This document shows, in pieces, positions 1 through 9,126 of a DNA stretch of 52,230 nucleotides. The position numbers were made by a program, and so were the translations under genes. The stretch is taken from positions 1-52,230 of the forward strand of contig JAGCOW010000067.1 of the NCBI GenBank assembly GCA_017642535.1, in the 5' to 3' direction. The notes below the pieces were generated by a model. That model made no database searches, was not told the DNA's origin, and worked only from the letters and a program-made list of their open reading frames with translations. The stretch is from Bacteroidales bacterium (GTDB lineage Bacteria; Bacteroidota; Bacteroidia; Bacteroidales; UBA1715). Every line of letters begins with the position of its first letter. The first letter of the stretch is position 1.

Positions 1-453
1 CTCAACCGATTCGACAGCTTCGCTCCGAGCGGTCTTCACATTGATTTCGTTCAATTTTTGAATGAACAAATCACGGTCTTCGGTGTTTTTAATGGCTTGA
101 ACGGGCGTTCCCAAAACTTGTACGCCGTATTTTTCAAACACACCGTTGTCGTACAATGCTGTTCCGCAGTTCAGTGCCGTTTGTCCGCCGAAAGCAAGCA
201 AAATACCCTGCGGACGTTCCTTTTGAATGACACGTTCCACAAATTCTGGCGTTACAGGCAAGAAATAAATTTTGTCGGCAATGCCTTCAGACGTTTGTAC
301 GGTGGCGATATTCGGATTGATAAGAATGGTCTCGATTCCTTCCTCACGCAATGCTTTCAAGGCTTGCGAGCCAGAATAGTCGAACTCGCCGGCTTCGCCG
401 ATTTTTAACGCTCCAGAACCTAAAACTATAACTTTTTGTATATCGTTTTTCAT
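1..453 (-). CDS. carB: Carbamoyl-phosphate synthase large subunit, N-terminal part (cut by window edge)
   Basis: This is the first 151 codons of the large, ammonia-using subunit of carbamoyl-phosphate synthase. It makes carbamoyl phosphate for pyrimidine and arginine synthesis from bicarbonate, ATP and ammonia tunnelled from CarA. The ATG is at 453-451. The N-terminus begins [14 protein letters not shown] and continues with the hallmark [13 protein letters not shown] of the first ATP-grasp half, then [14 protein letters not shown] around residues 80-95. The reading frame is open to base 1, so the rest of the roughly 1070-residue protein lies outside the window. It starts 8 bases after the carA stop, as expected for an operon. 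The gene runs off the minus-strand end of the window and is not a pseudogene on this evidence. Confidence 0.95.
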   Translation of the reverse strand, partial: MKNDIQKVIVLGSGALKIGEAGEFDYSGSQALKALREEGIETILINPNIATVQTSEGIADKIYFLPVTPEFVERVIQKERPQGILLAFGGQTALNCGTALYDNGVFEKYGVQVLGTPVQAIKNTEDRDLFIQKLNEINVKTARSEAVESVE

Positions 454-461
454 AATGTGGA

Positions 462-1544
462 TTATTTGTTGTGTTTATGTTGTTCGACTACAGCGATGAA
501 TTTCTCAAACAGGAAGCGAGTGTCGGTCGGACCGCCGTTTGCTTCGGGGTGGAACTGCGTTGCGAATATAGGTTTTGTCTTGTGTTTGATTCCTTCGCAA
601 GTGCCGTCGTTCAAATTCAGGAAATATGGTTCCCAATCGTTTGTCAGTTTTGAATGGTCAACGGCAAAACCGTGGTTTTGCGAGGTTATGTAACACTTGT
701 TTGTGCCAAACTCCTGTACAGGTTGGTTGTGGCTACGATGTCCGTATTTTAATTTATACGTAGTCGCTCCCGAAGCAATTCCGAGCAGCTGACTTCCCAG
801 ACAGATGCCGAAAATCGGCTTGTCGCCGTTGATTGCAGTTTTTATATGAGCGATGGTTTCCTCGCACAGTGACGGGTCGCCGGGACCGTTGGAGATGAAC
901 AGCCCATCGTATTCGTCGTGGGTGAAATCGTAGTTCCACGGCACGCGAATCACCGTCGTGTCGTATTTGAGCAAACTACGGATAATGTTGGCTTTCACGC
1001 CGCAATCAACAAGCATTATCTTATTTTTGCCATTGCCATACACTTGTTTTTCCTTTATGCTCACTTGGTCAACAAGATTGTCTTTGTTGGGATCGTACCA
1101 CGCCACATCTTCGTCATTGATTACAATTTTTCCCAACATACAGCCCGATTCGCGCAAAACTTTTGTCAACTCACGGGTGTCGATTCCGTAAATGCCAGGA
1201 ATTTGGTTTTCCTCAAGCCATTGAGCCAGACTTTTCTCGGCGTTCCAGTGGCTGTGTTCAAACGAATAATCGGAAACGACCAAGGCGGCGATTTGAATGC
1301 CGTCGCTCTCGAATGTCGTGGGTAAATCATTCTCGTACAAATGATTAGGAACGCCGTAGTTTCCAATCAAAGGGTAGGTTGAGACCAAAATCTGACCTTT
1401 GTACGACGGGTCGGTCAAACTTTCGGGATAGCCCGTCATTGCCGTGTTGAACACCACTTCTCCAGCAGTCGATTTCGGGAAACCGAACGATTTTCCAACG
1501 AACTCCATTCCGTTTTCCAATAGTATCTTCGCTTGTATTGACAT
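462..1544 (-). CDS. carA: Carbamoyl-phosphate synthase small (glutaminase) subunit
   Basis: The 360-residue glutamine amidotransferase subunit hydrolyses glutamine and feeds ammonia to CarB. The N-terminal CPSase small-chain domain spans about residues 1-150 ([26 protein letters not shown] region). The class I glutaminase domain follows, with the nucleophile Cys248 in [10 protein letters not shown] and His332/Glu334 in FHPEANGG. Length is normal for the family. The ATG at 1544 gives the usual [12 protein letters not shown] start. It lies 28 bases after the purF stop and 8 bases before carB, so purF-carA-carB is probably one transcript, joining purine and pyrimidine precursor steps. The 28-base gap is only A/T-rich low-complexity sequence (TTAATTTTTAATTC type). 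Confidence 0.97.
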   Translation of the reverse strand: MSIQAKILLENGMEFVGKSFGFPKSTAGEVVFNTAMTGYPESLTDPSYKGQILVSTYPLIGNYGVPNHLYENDLPTTFESDGIQIAALVVSDYSFEHSHWNAEKSLAQWLEENQIPGIYGIDTRELTKVLRESGCMLGKIVINDEDVAWYDPNKDNLVDQVSIKEKQVYGNGKNKIMLVDCGVKANIIRSLLKYDTTVIRVPWNYDFTHDEYDGLFISNGPGDPSLCEETIAHIKTAINGDKPIFGICLGSQLLGIASGATTYKLKYGHRSHNQPVQEFGTNKCYITSQNHGFAVDHSKLTNDWEPYFLNLNDGTCEGIKHKTKPIFATQFHPEANGGPTDTRFLFEKFIAVVEQHKHNK

Positions 1545-1572
1545 ATCTTAATTTTTAATTCTTAATTCATAA

Positions 1573-3468
1573 TTATTTCAACGCCCGTAAATCATCGTTT
1601 CCTTCAACAAAGTTTATGAATGCGTTGTTTACCAATTTATTGCCGCCCGGCGTGGGATAATTCCCCGTGAAATACCAGTCGCCCGAATAGCCCTTGCACG
1701 CATCGTGAAGACCGTTGGTCTTTTGGTAAACGATGCTGATTTTCGTCGTCACGTAACTTGGCGTGAGCAATTCGGCTATTTTGTCGGAAATCTGCTCGTC
1801 GGTGAACGGTTTGTAAATGTCTTTCACATAATTCACAATTTGTTCCTTCGGCAAATGTTGCTGCTGTTTTGCCTTCTCGTAGGTTTCCTGAATGACGGAC
1901 TGCATATTTTTCTCCTGAAGCAGTGCAATTGCCGCCTTGAACGCAATAAATTCGCCCATGCGCGACATATCGATGCCGTAGCAGTCGGGGTAGCGGATTT
2001 GCGGCGACGACGACACAATCACAATCTTTTTCGGGTGCAGACGGTCGAGCATACGGATAATACTCTGTTTGAGCGTTGTTCCGCGAACAATGCTGTCGTC
2101 AATCACCACAAGATTGTCCTTGTAGGGTACAAGACTGCCGTATGTCACGTCGTACACGTGCGTTGCCAAATCGTTACGAGTGTTGCTTTCCGAGATAAAC
2201 GTGCGCAGTTTTATGTCTTTTATCGCCACTTTTTCAAACCGAATGCGACGGGAGAGAATGCGGTGCAGTTCGTCGGACGAAATTTTGTTGCCCTTGCGGA
2301 TGATTTCTTGTTCCTTGAGCGTGTTCAGATACTTTTCAAACCCCTCCAACATACCGTAGAATGCGACTTCGGCGGTATTGGGGATGAACGAGAACACCGT
2401 GTTGTCAATATCGTTGTCAACGGCTTTGAGAACAGCAGGAACAAGGTTTTCGCCCAATTTCTTGCGTTCCTTGTAAATGTCGGAATCGCTGCCACGCGAG
2501 AAATAAATCCGTTCGAACGAGCACGCCTGTTTTTTCTTCGGGCGAACAATCTGCGAAGTTTCAATTGACGCGTCCTGTTTTACAATGACGGCCTCGCCCG
2601 GATTCACTTCGTGAACGGAATCCGATTCCACGTTCATAACCGTCTGTATTACAGGTCGTTCCGAAGCAACCACAACGATTTCGTCGTCAACATAATAATA
2701 TGCAGGGCGGATTCCCCACGGGTCGCGAACCACGAATGTCTCGCCACTGCCCGTAAGTCCGCAGATGACAAAGCCGCCGTCCCAATGTTTAACAGTTGAC
2801 CGTAATACGTTCTCGATTTTTATATTTGTTTCTATTTCTTCATTGATTTCCTGTCCATTCTTATTTTTCTTGTTGATGGACTGATACACCCGTTCCACCT
2901 CTCTGTCGAGTCGGTGGCCAAGTTGTTCGAGCAAGATGAACGTATCGGCATAGCGGCGAGGATGTTGCCCCGATTGGTACATCATTTCAAACACCTCGTC
3001 AACATTGGTGAAATTGAAGTTTCCGCACACCGCCAAGTTCTTCGATTTCCAGTTGCTTCGACGCATAAACGGATGGACGTACGATATTCCCGACCGTCCC
3101 GTGGTGCTGTAGCGCAAATGGCCAATGTAGGAATTTCCCGCAAAAGGCAGCGTGTTTGCCGCAAACAGCGGGTCGTTCAGTTGCAGGTCGGTGAGTTTTT
3201 CGTAGTTGGCATGAATTTGGGCAAACACCTCGGTGATGGCATTGGCACCTTCGGCACGTTCGCGGAACATAAACTCCTCGCCGGGGTTCATATTCTGTTT
3301 AACGCACGCCACGCCGGCTCCTTCCTGCCCGCGATTGTGCTGTTTTTCCATCAGAAGATAGAGTTTATTCAGACCGTACATCCACGTTCCATACTTCCGA
3401 TGATAGTATTCTAAGGGCTTTCGAAGCCGCACCACTGCTATACCACATTCGTGTTTTATCGGTTCCAT
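1573..3468 (-). CDS. purF: Amidophosphoribosyltransferase (glutamine PRPP amidotransferase), long Bacteroidetes form
   Basis: This is the first enzyme of de novo purine synthesis: PRPP plus glutamine gives 5-phosphoribosylamine. I place the start at the ATG at 3468, giving MEPIKHECGIAVVRL. The short propeptide ends before Cys8, which becomes the N-terminal nucleophile of the class II glutaminase domain; an upstream in-frame extension is not family-like. Residues 1 to about 290 are the glutaminase half (MEKQHNRGQEGAGVA, YIGHLRYSTTGRSG). The PRPP-binding motif VVIDDSIVRGTTLKQSI lies near residue 465. At 631 residues it matches the long form usual in Bacteroidetes rather than the roughly 500-residue enterobacterial form. 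It heads the purF-carA-carB operon. Confidence 0.95.
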   Translation of the reverse strand: MEPIKHECGIAVVRLRKPLEYYHRKYGTWMYGLNKLYLLMEKQHNRGQEGAGVACVKQNMNPGEEFMFRERAEGANAITEVFAQIHANYEKLTDLQLNDPLFAANTLPFAGNSYIGHLRYSTTGRSGISYVHPFMRRSNWKSKNLAVCGNFNFTNVDEVFEMMYQSGQHPRRYADTFILLEQLGHRLDREVERVYQSINKKNKNGQEINEEIETNIKIENVLRSTVKHWDGGFVICGLTGSGETFVVRDPWGIRPAYYYVDDEIVVVASERPVIQTVMNVESDSVHEVNPGEAVIVKQDASIETSQIVRPKKKQACSFERIYFSRGSDSDIYKERKKLGENLVPAVLKAVDNDIDNTVFSFIPNTAEVAFYGMLEGFEKYLNTLKEQEIIRKGNKISSDELHRILSRRIRFEKVAIKDIKLRTFISESNTRNDLATHVYDVTYGSLVPYKDNLVVIDDSIVRGTTLKQSIIRMLDRLHPKKIVIVSSSPQIRYPDCYGIDMSRMGEFIAFKAAIALLQEKNMQSVIQETYEKAKQQQHLPKEQIVNYVKDIYKPFTDEQISDKIAELLTPSYVTTKISIVYQKTNGLHDACKGYSGDWYFTGNYPTPGGNKLVNNAFINFVEGNDDLRALK

Positions 3469-3489
3469 TCGTCTTGCATTTTGACGATA

Positions 3490-3497
3490 CAAAAATA
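3490..3497 (-). promoter_or_regulatory. Candidate -7 box of purF
   Basis: On the minus strand TATTTTTG matches the Bacteroidetes -7 consensus TAnnTTTG. It lies 21 bases upstream of the purF ATG. No clear TTTG -33 element is seen 18-20 bases further up, so this is only a candidate. Confidence 0.3.
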
Positions 3498-3520
3498 TAC
3501 ATTATTCAATTATATTTTTA

Positions 3521-3610
3521 TACGAAAAACACGTAATTTCTTTTGGTTTTTAATTAATTTCGTAAAAATACTTTTAAATTAAAAGAGCAATTTGTCGTTT
3601 GTATTCAAAT
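3521..3610. repeat. Conserved intergenic element, copy A (upstream of purF)
   Basis: The first 22 bases (starting TACGAAAAACACGTAATT) are identical to bases 20958-20979. After 27 less conserved bases in both copies, a second block starting ACTTTTA resumes at exactly the same offset, and 22 of 28 bases agree there. Both copies have the same orientation on the plus strand. This copy sits between purF and the 3' end of hsdR. The second block contains a small hairpin (CTTTTA/TAAAAG) that is preserved in copy B through a T-G pair. Promoter or operator region, structured leader and dispersed repeat are all possible. Confidence 0.6.
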
Positions 3611-3667
3611 CGATTGGTAAAACAAGAGTCGCTATTGTATTTTATAAATCAGACAAAATGAGAAGCC

Positions 3668-6600
3668 TTATTTTTTATTTCCATATTCTGCCCTTTGTTC
3701 GGCAGCAATGCGGTTTGTAATTGTATCTGACGTTGAAGAATACAAACGGACATTATTGTGTTTTTTACCAACTTGGTTTTTCTTGAAATTTTCTGCCTGT
3801 TCAAATATCGCCTGAAAAACTTCATCTCGAGTAGCAGGCGGATAATTGTATTTCTTAAGGGTAAGAATAATATGTACCTTCAATTGGGCCTTAATATCAG
3901 TACGTTTGTCCCAATCGATAAATTGGGAACTGTCATCCACTTTTTCTTTGACGGCTTGGGCTATCTCTATGTACTGTTCCTCTGTATATTCATCAAGGAA
4001 ACCATATCGCTCGGCAACTGATTTCAAGATATCGTAAAAAGCTTTTACCTCGACATTGGGGATTCCATCGGGCAAAACATTATCTTTCTTTATTTCTTCG
4101 AACAAATCGGCCAATTGTTTGGCGACTTCGGTCACAATTTCATCGGCCAATACGATGTCGTCGGAGCGGTCATTATATTGATTGATAATGCCATTCAAAC
4201 GTTCGGTAAAGCTAACTGCCTTCACTTTGTTCACCTTCTTCACGCTGTCGATAACACGTTTCAAAAGCTGCTCCATCAGTTTGACTCTCGTATTCTTATA
4301 GGGCAGTCTTTTCAGTTTCTCCATATACTGTGTTGCCAGCATATCAATTTGTTCGTTGTTGTCGAGACGCATGGTGTTAATGGCAACTACTTCTTCCGAA
4401 ATCAAGGCTTCGTTGACCAGTTTTAGCACATGGCGATTCATTTGCGTAGCATCGGGTGATTCACCTGTGGTAGTCTTGTAGATGATTGACCGAACCCCAG
4501 AGAAAAAATGTACATCGTTGACCTCTTCTTTAGTTATACGCTCATCGTTGTTGCACAAGTTGTATGCCGACTTCATGATGATAGTGTGCTTCATGAAGCG
4601 TTTCTCCGTCTCGTCGGTTTGCTGCATGTGCTCAGCGGACATTTGTAATGTGTCCAATTGTTCCAAAGGTGTTCCCGTAAAGAACTTCGAATAGTCAAAT
4701 CCCGTAAACATACGACGCAACAAATCCAATTCATCCTTGAACATCTTCACAGCACTATCAATAGTCTCTACTGGCGTCTCGTTCTGTCCACCATTAGCAT
4801 ATTTCTTCATTGCCTGATTGAACTTTTTCTTAATGCCTAAATAATCAACAATCAAGCCCTTATCCTTGCCAGGATAGTTGCGATTTACGCGGCTCACAGT
4901 CTGAATCAGCGTGTGCATCTGCAACGGTTTGTAACAATACATCGTGTCTAAGCATGGTACATCGAAGCCCGTAATCCACATATCCACTACAATTGCAATT
5001 TTGAAGTTCGACTTTTCCTCTTTGAATTGCAGATCGAGTTTCTTGCGCTCCTCGTCAGACCCAAGCAAGTTATACAATTCGGGATCATCGTCTTTCTGAC
5101 GTATGCACACCATCTTGATTTTTTCGATTGGCTTTATCTTTTCCGCCTCTTCTTTGGTAAGTTCCTCATCATCACTACAAATCTTTACATCTGTCCATTC
5201 TGGTCGCATAGCGACAATTTCTTTGTAGATGGCAAAGGCAATCTCGCGGGTTGCACAAACAATCATTGCCTTGCCTTTCACTGTGCTACCTTCTTCCACA
5301 CGTTTTTCATAATGCTGCAGAAAATCAACAGCCAAGCGGTGAAGCAAGTCGGGGCTATTGAGCAGCACACTCATCTGCGTCATGGCTTTCTTGCTTTCCT
5401 CAATCTGATATTCCGACGAACCCTCTTCAGCACATTTGTCATAGTATTCCTCTATCTGCTTGATAAGTTCGCTGTCGGCAAACACGCGTGAAGCACGACC
5501 TTCGTACATAATTGTCTTGGTGATGCCGTCCTCTACTGCCTCAATCATGGAATATTCATCTACTACTGAACCAAACACATCCAACGTTGCATCGATGGGA
5601 GTCCCAGTAAAGCCCACATAGGTTGCATTCGGCAACGAGTCGCGTAGATATTTTGCAAAACCATATGAACGTTTAACACCTTTATCGGTAATCTCAATCT
5701 TCTCTTCCAGACTTGTCTGCGTGCGATGTGCCTCATCGCTGATACAGATTATGTTAGCTCGATTGGAAAGCAGATTGATATCCTTGGAGAATTTTTGTAT
5801 TGTCGTTAAGAATACTCCTCCGCTGGTGCGTCCTTGCAGTTTTGCTTTCAGGTCCTCGCGACTATCCACTTGTTCAATCACGCTGTCACCCACGAATTGT
5901 TTGGCATTCAAGAGCAGTCGCGAAAGTTGGTCGTCCAAGTCGGTGCGGTCGGTGATGAGGATGATGGTGGGACTGCACAACGCTTTACTTTTCATAAGCA
6001 GACGCGAAAGGAAAAGCATTGTGAGCGACTTACCACAACCCGTAGCGCCAAAGTAAGTACCACCTTTACCATCGCCGCCAGCGTTCAACTTACTATGGTT
6101 GAGGATATTCTGATAAAGTGAACGAGCCGCAAAATATTGAGGATAGCGACAAATAAATTTCCTTTCGTCCTTCGAAGTGTCGGGGAAATAGACAAAGTTA
6201 TGGATGACATCGATGAGACGATCTTTGCGGAAGAGACCAGCAATCATCGTTTTGAGCGACGAAATACCATTGTCGGCCTTATCCTTGGCGTTAACCTTGC
6301 GCCAAGCATAGAAGAACTCATATGGTGTGTAAAGTGTACCAAACTTGTTGTTCACGCCATCGGAAATAACAATAAAGGCAGTGTATTTGAACAACGCAGG
6401 AATATCTCTACGATAACGAACGGTGAGTTGCTTGTAAGCATTTTCAATGGTAGTGTTTTGCTTGAGGGCGTTCTTGAATTCGAACACCACCACTGGCAGA
6501 CCATTCAGAAAAACAATGGCATCGGGAATACGGTGCTCGTTGCCAACGATGTCAAACTGATTCACCACCTTGAAAATATTATGTTTCTGGTTTGCTTCGT

Positions 6601-6931
6601 CGAAAGCTATGGGATAGATATAAAGGTTGTGTTTGGTTGGATCTTCGCGTTTCAACGAAAAGCCGTCCATGAGGAGAGAGAGCGTCTGTTTGTTTTCATC
6701 GTAGAGTGTACCGCCCTGTTTCTGCACGATGACACGAATGGCCGCCTCCACTTCCGTTTCGGTTAGGCCGTCATTCTTATAGCGGTTACGCAGATACTGA
6801 ACCATATCTTCCCGCAGCACAACCTCATCGAGGTCGCGAGCAATATCTTCTCCCTTGACGTAATCATACTCTTGCTCTTGCAGCAAGGTGATGATGGATT
6901 GTTCTAATTGACTTTCGTTGAAATATGGCAT
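3668..6931 (-). CDS. hsdR: Type I restriction-modification enzyme, R (restriction/translocase) subunit
   Basis: This is the motor and nuclease subunit of a type I restriction enzyme, which translocates DNA with ATP and cuts unmodified DNA as a complex with HsdM and HsdS. The ATG at 6931 gives MPYFNESQLEQSI, with AAAGGAG about 9 bases upstream in the end of the preceding gene; a longer frame upstream overlaps that gene and is unlikely. The N-terminal nuclease has the PD...EFK motif (RIPDAIVFLNGLPVVVFEFK). The SF2 motor has motif I GATGCGKS, the DEAH box in SDEAHRTQ, motif III FTGTP and the motif VI region QTVSRVNRNYPGKDKG. At 1087 residues it has normal length and no breaks. It is the last gene of the island and is separated from hsdM/hsdS by about 7.3 kb of other defence genes. 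Confidence 0.95.
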   Translation of the reverse strand: MPYFNESQLEQSIITLLQEQEYDYVKGEDIARDLDEVVLREDMVQYLRNRYKNDGLTETEVEAAIRVIVQKQGGTLYDENKQTLSLLMDGFSLKREDPTKHNLYIYPIAFDEANQKHNIFKVVNQFDIVGNEHRIPDAIVFLNGLPVVVFEFKNALKQNTTIENAYKQLTVRYRRDIPALFKYTAFIVISDGVNNKFGTLYTPYEFFYAWRKVNAKDKADNGISSLKTMIAGLFRKDRLIDVIHNFVYFPDTSKDERKFICRYPQYFAARSLYQNILNHSKLNAGGDGKGGTYFGATGCGKSLTMLFLSRLLMKSKALCSPTIILITDRTDLDDQLSRLLLNAKQFVGDSVIEQVDSREDLKAKLQGRTSGGVFLTTIQKFSKDINLLSNRANIICISDEAHRTQTSLEEKIEITDKGVKRSYGFAKYLRDSLPNATYVGFTGTPIDATLDVFGSVVDEYSMIEAVEDGITKTIMYEGRASRVFADSELIKQIEEYYDKCAEEGSSEYQIEESKKAMTQMSVLLNSPDLLHRLAVDFLQHYEKRVEEGSTVKGKAMIVCATREIAFAIYKEIVAMRPEWTDVKICSDDEELTKEEAEKIKPIEKIKMVCIRQKDDDPELYNLLGSDEERKKLDLQFKEEKSNFKIAIVVDMWITGFDVPCLDTMYCYKPLQMHTLIQTVSRVNRNYPGKDKGLIVDYLGIKKKFNQAMKKYANGGQNETPVETIDSAVKMFKDELDLLRRMFTGFDYSKFFTGTPLEQLDTLQMSAEHMQQTDETEKRFMKHTIIMKSAYNLCNNDERITKEEVNDVHFFSGVRSIIYKTTTGESPDATQMNRHVLKLVNEALISEEVVAINTMRLDNNEQIDMLATQYMEKLKRLPYKNTRVKLMEQLLKRVIDSVKKVNKVKAVSFTERLNGIINQYNDRSDDIVLADEIVTEVAKQLADLFEEIKKDNVLPDGIPNVEVKAFYDILKSVAERYGFLDEYTEEQYIEIAQAVKEKVDDSSQFIDWDKRTDIKAQLKVHIILTLKKYNYPPATRDEVFQAIFEQAENFKKNQVGKKHNNVRLYSSTSDTITNRIAAEQRAEYGNKK

Positions 6932-6975
6932 AACGCTATTCTCCTTTAACTTTATATTTTTGACCAGGATGATTC
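6891..6975. repeat. Direct repeat copy 1 (AlbA-gene 3' end plus hsdR 5' end)
   Basis: This stretch covers the last codons of the AlbA_2 gene and the first codons of hsdR. It recurs in decayed form at about 9030-9117, so the AlbA_2 gene lies between two direct repeats. In the core, from ttctaattgactttcg through the start codon region, only isolated bases differ. Confidence 0.7.
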
Positions 6976-8828
6976 TCTTTATGGAATAACATCTGTAAAA
7001 CATCCGACATTTGAGGAAGAACTTTGTTGCGGATATATGGTTTAGTTTTACCCAGATATAAAGCGATTTCAGCTGCAGTTCTCCATTCAGAACAATAGGC
7101 CAATATTGCTTTCCGTAAATCTTCCTTGCTCATTCTCGATGAGATAGAGGTTGCACCCTTATCTTGTAAGGTTGCATCCTTAGGATCCGAACTTGCATCC
7201 TTATCTTGTAAAGTTGCACCCTTAGGGTTCGAACTTGCATTCTTATCTTGTAAGGTTGCATTCTTAGGATCCGAACTTGCACCCTTATCTTGTAAGGTTG
7301 CACCCTTAGGATCTGAACTTGCACCCTTCAGGCTGTAAATGGTTCCTCGTCCGTGTCCAAACGAGATTAAGAGATCTTCTTTGCACAATCTTTGAAGTAG
7401 ATGGGTGACATCTGCAGGGTGCATGGCCAGTACTTCACGTATTCTTTCATTATTGATGACTTTCTCTGTCAAAGCTATTGACAATGTCATAATATCTGCT
7501 TGATCACGATTTTTTATTTTATCACCAAAAGTGCGGTCAAGTTCCGACAAGACTTTCTCGTCAAGCAATGACTCCAATGGCATTATCAGCTCCACTTTGT
7601 TGGGTTGAGCTTTTTCTATAGGATACGGACGTTTCCAATTCAGTGTTTCCCATCCTTTCATAATCTTGTCAACTCCACTGCCTGCCTTCTCTGCCGAACC
7701 TATCATCATAAACATCTGTTGTAGACTCCTATTTCTACACACGCTTTCTCCTCCTTGATAGAATTGTCGTTTAGAAATCAGCATAGTACCAGGATTAGAG
7801 AATACGATTCTGTGAGGATACAAGTTTATCACCAAAGATGAATCCTCGCTGTAGTCAGCATGGACGCAGAGATTTGCAAAAGCTTCTCGAATGGCCTCAT
7901 GTGCGGGTGTTTCGTCACGGCGTTGATTGCCTTCCAATTGGAATGGAGTAGGTATCACCTGTTGTAGCTTTGGAAGAACTCTTCTATAAAACTGAAACAG
8001 ATTTGCTTCCCAAGTACCATCCGGACATACACGGTCCATCCATCTTGTTGTTGTGGTGTCGGCGGGAATTTCTTTATAGTCGGGAAAGAAGCGTGGCGCA
8101 CAACTTTGATCTACAATTGCCTCATATTTACCAAACATAAGCAGCCCAGCCAAAGTAAAACCTTCTTCGCCCGTTTCTCTGTCTTTTCGGTATCCACCCA
8201 ATTTACGCATTAGTTCATCGTTACTCAATGTATGCCACGGATGGCTCGGCCTTGCTATAGCAAATAGCCGACGGTATTGTTCAAACGAAGGCATGTCTAT
8301 GTCGTCCCATGAATAGTTTTTCAATACCCTTCCATCCGCAGGTCTTGTGACATCGGCATCTGCAAACATTCGCCTTACCTCGGCATTGCTGCAGAGGTAA
8401 TCACCCTCATGATTGCGGCGGAATGTCCCGTTGAAGGCATCTTGTGTGCAATGTATCGGGCGCTGGTCGCGCTGCGCTTGCGGGATATAAAACAATATCA
8501 CCTTTGCACCTTCTATCTTTGCCACCTGTACATCGCTATTCTTTAGCAAACAGGCATTGACAGTATTTTTATTATGCACATTGCTCCAAAAGTCTTTCTG
8601 CATTTTGTCCACTTCCGCATCGGTAAGGTGGTTTAAAGTGTATATGTCATCCTTTTCTTTTACCCCAAGTACAATTGTGCCGCCGTGGGTGTTGGCGAAA
8701 GCGGAATATGTCTCCCAGAAACTTTTGGGCAATCCTCCTTTTGCCGACTTGAACTCAACCTCGGCACTCTCCCTGTCCCGCATCAACTCGGCGACATATA
8801 TTTGCATGTCATTATAATCGTACTGCAT
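6936..8828 (-). CDS. AlbA_2 (Schlafen-type) / HATPase-like DNA-binding regulator or defence protein
   Basis: The 630-residue protein starts at the ATG at 8828 (MQYDYNDMQIYVAELMRDRE); a TTG 18 bases upstream is a less likely start. Residues about 20-150 are an AlbA_2/Schlafen domain (VEFKSAKGGLPKSFWETYSAFANTHGGTIVLGV, split here only for description). Residues about 310-400 carry the ATPase-like motif HEAIREAFANLCVHADYS ... VFSNPG seen in RecG-like AlbA_2 proteins. A winged-helix stretch follows, then a linker made of a 14-residue repeat (KGASSDPKGATLQD type, 4.2 copies), then a C-terminal helix-turn-helix of about 65 residues. Genes of this family often sit in type I restriction loci. The stop is 4 bases from the hsdR start, so the two are translationally close. 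The biochemical role is not established here. Confidence 0.8.
   Translation of the reverse strand: MQYDYNDMQIYVAELMRDRESAEVEFKSAKGGLPKSFWETYSAFANTHGGTIVLGVKEKDDIYTLNHLTDAEVDKMQKDFWSNVHNKNTVNACLLKNSDVQVAKIEGAKVILFYIPQAQRDQRPIHCTQDAFNGTFRRNHEGDYLCSNAEVRRMFADADVTRPADGRVLKNYSWDDIDMPSFEQYRRLFAIARPSHPWHTLSNDELMRKLGGYRKDRETGEEGFTLAGLLMFGKYEAIVDQSCAPRFFPDYKEIPADTTTTRWMDRVCPDGTWEANLFQFYRRVLPKLQQVIPTPFQLEGNQRRDETPAHEAIREAFANLCVHADYSEDSSLVINLYPHRIVFSNPGTMLISKRQFYQGGESVCRNRSLQQMFMMIGSAEKAGSGVDKIMKGWETLNWKRPYPIEKAQPNKVELIMPLESLLDEKVLSELDRTFGDKIKNRDQADIMTLSIALTEKVINNERIREVLAMHPADVTHLLQRLCKEDLLISFGHGRGTIYSLKGASSDPKGATLQDKGASSDPKNATLQDKNASSNPKGATLQDKDASSDPKDATLQDKGATSISSRMSKEDLRKAILAYCSEWRTAAEIALYLGKTKPYIRNKVLPQMSDVLQMLFHKENHPGQKYKVKGE
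7151..7328 (-). repeat. 42-bp in-frame tandem repeat inside the AlbA_2 gene
   Basis: About 4.2 copies of a 42-base unit encode K-G-A-S-S-D-P-K-G-A-T-L-Q-D with small variations (G/N/D at fixed positions). Each unit is 14 codons, so gain or loss of units keeps the frame. It forms a hydrophilic linker between the core and the C-terminal helix-turn-helix. Confidence 0.9.
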
Positions 8829-8989
8829 AGGCAATTCTTTTTTCAATCGTTTGATATTATTAACTTATTGGTATGTTTTCGAGAATATCTCGGAAACTTA
8901 ATTATCCAGACATTGTTTGGATTTTTTGGGAACGCATCTGTTGATGTTATTGTCAAATCTTTGTTCATTGTTCTTCCAACTATATTTGT

Positions 8990-9117
8990 TTCTATAACGT
9001 TTTCTCTCTCTTTCTATTGCATCAGGGCAATGATGGGTTATTCTAATTGACTTTCGTTGAAATATGGCATAACGCGATTCTACTTTTTACTTTGTATTTT
9101 TTGACCTTACAGATGTC
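8990..9117 (-). pseudogene. Decayed AlbA-3'/hsdR-5' fragment
   Basis: On the minus strand this interval repeats the hsdR start region. ATG at 9070 opens MPYFNESQLE, identical to the real HsdR N-terminus, then a TAA appears at 9040-9038 where hsdR has CAA. Beyond the stop, codon-level similarity continues (TTAGAA.AA.CCATCAT..CC.TG.TGCAA.AG), with a second stop, and fades by about 8990. Upstream of the ATG, the segment GGTCAAAAA.TA.AAAGT matches the 3' end of the intact AlbA_2 gene, and the ribosome binding site is mutated. It is the remnant of an older AlbA-hsdR junction. The rest of the 8829-9126 gap holds nothing else I can name. Confidence 0.7.
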
Positions 9118-9126
9118 CCTATATCC

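Noticed and set aside
1705..2568. Long open frame on the plus strand opposite purF
   Set aside because: It is antisense to a strongly conserved gene and has no ribosome binding site or family-like sequence.
7151..7328. CRISPR-like periodic repeat
   Set aside because: Units are contiguous with no spacers, encode a regular peptide in frame, and lie inside a well-supported gene.
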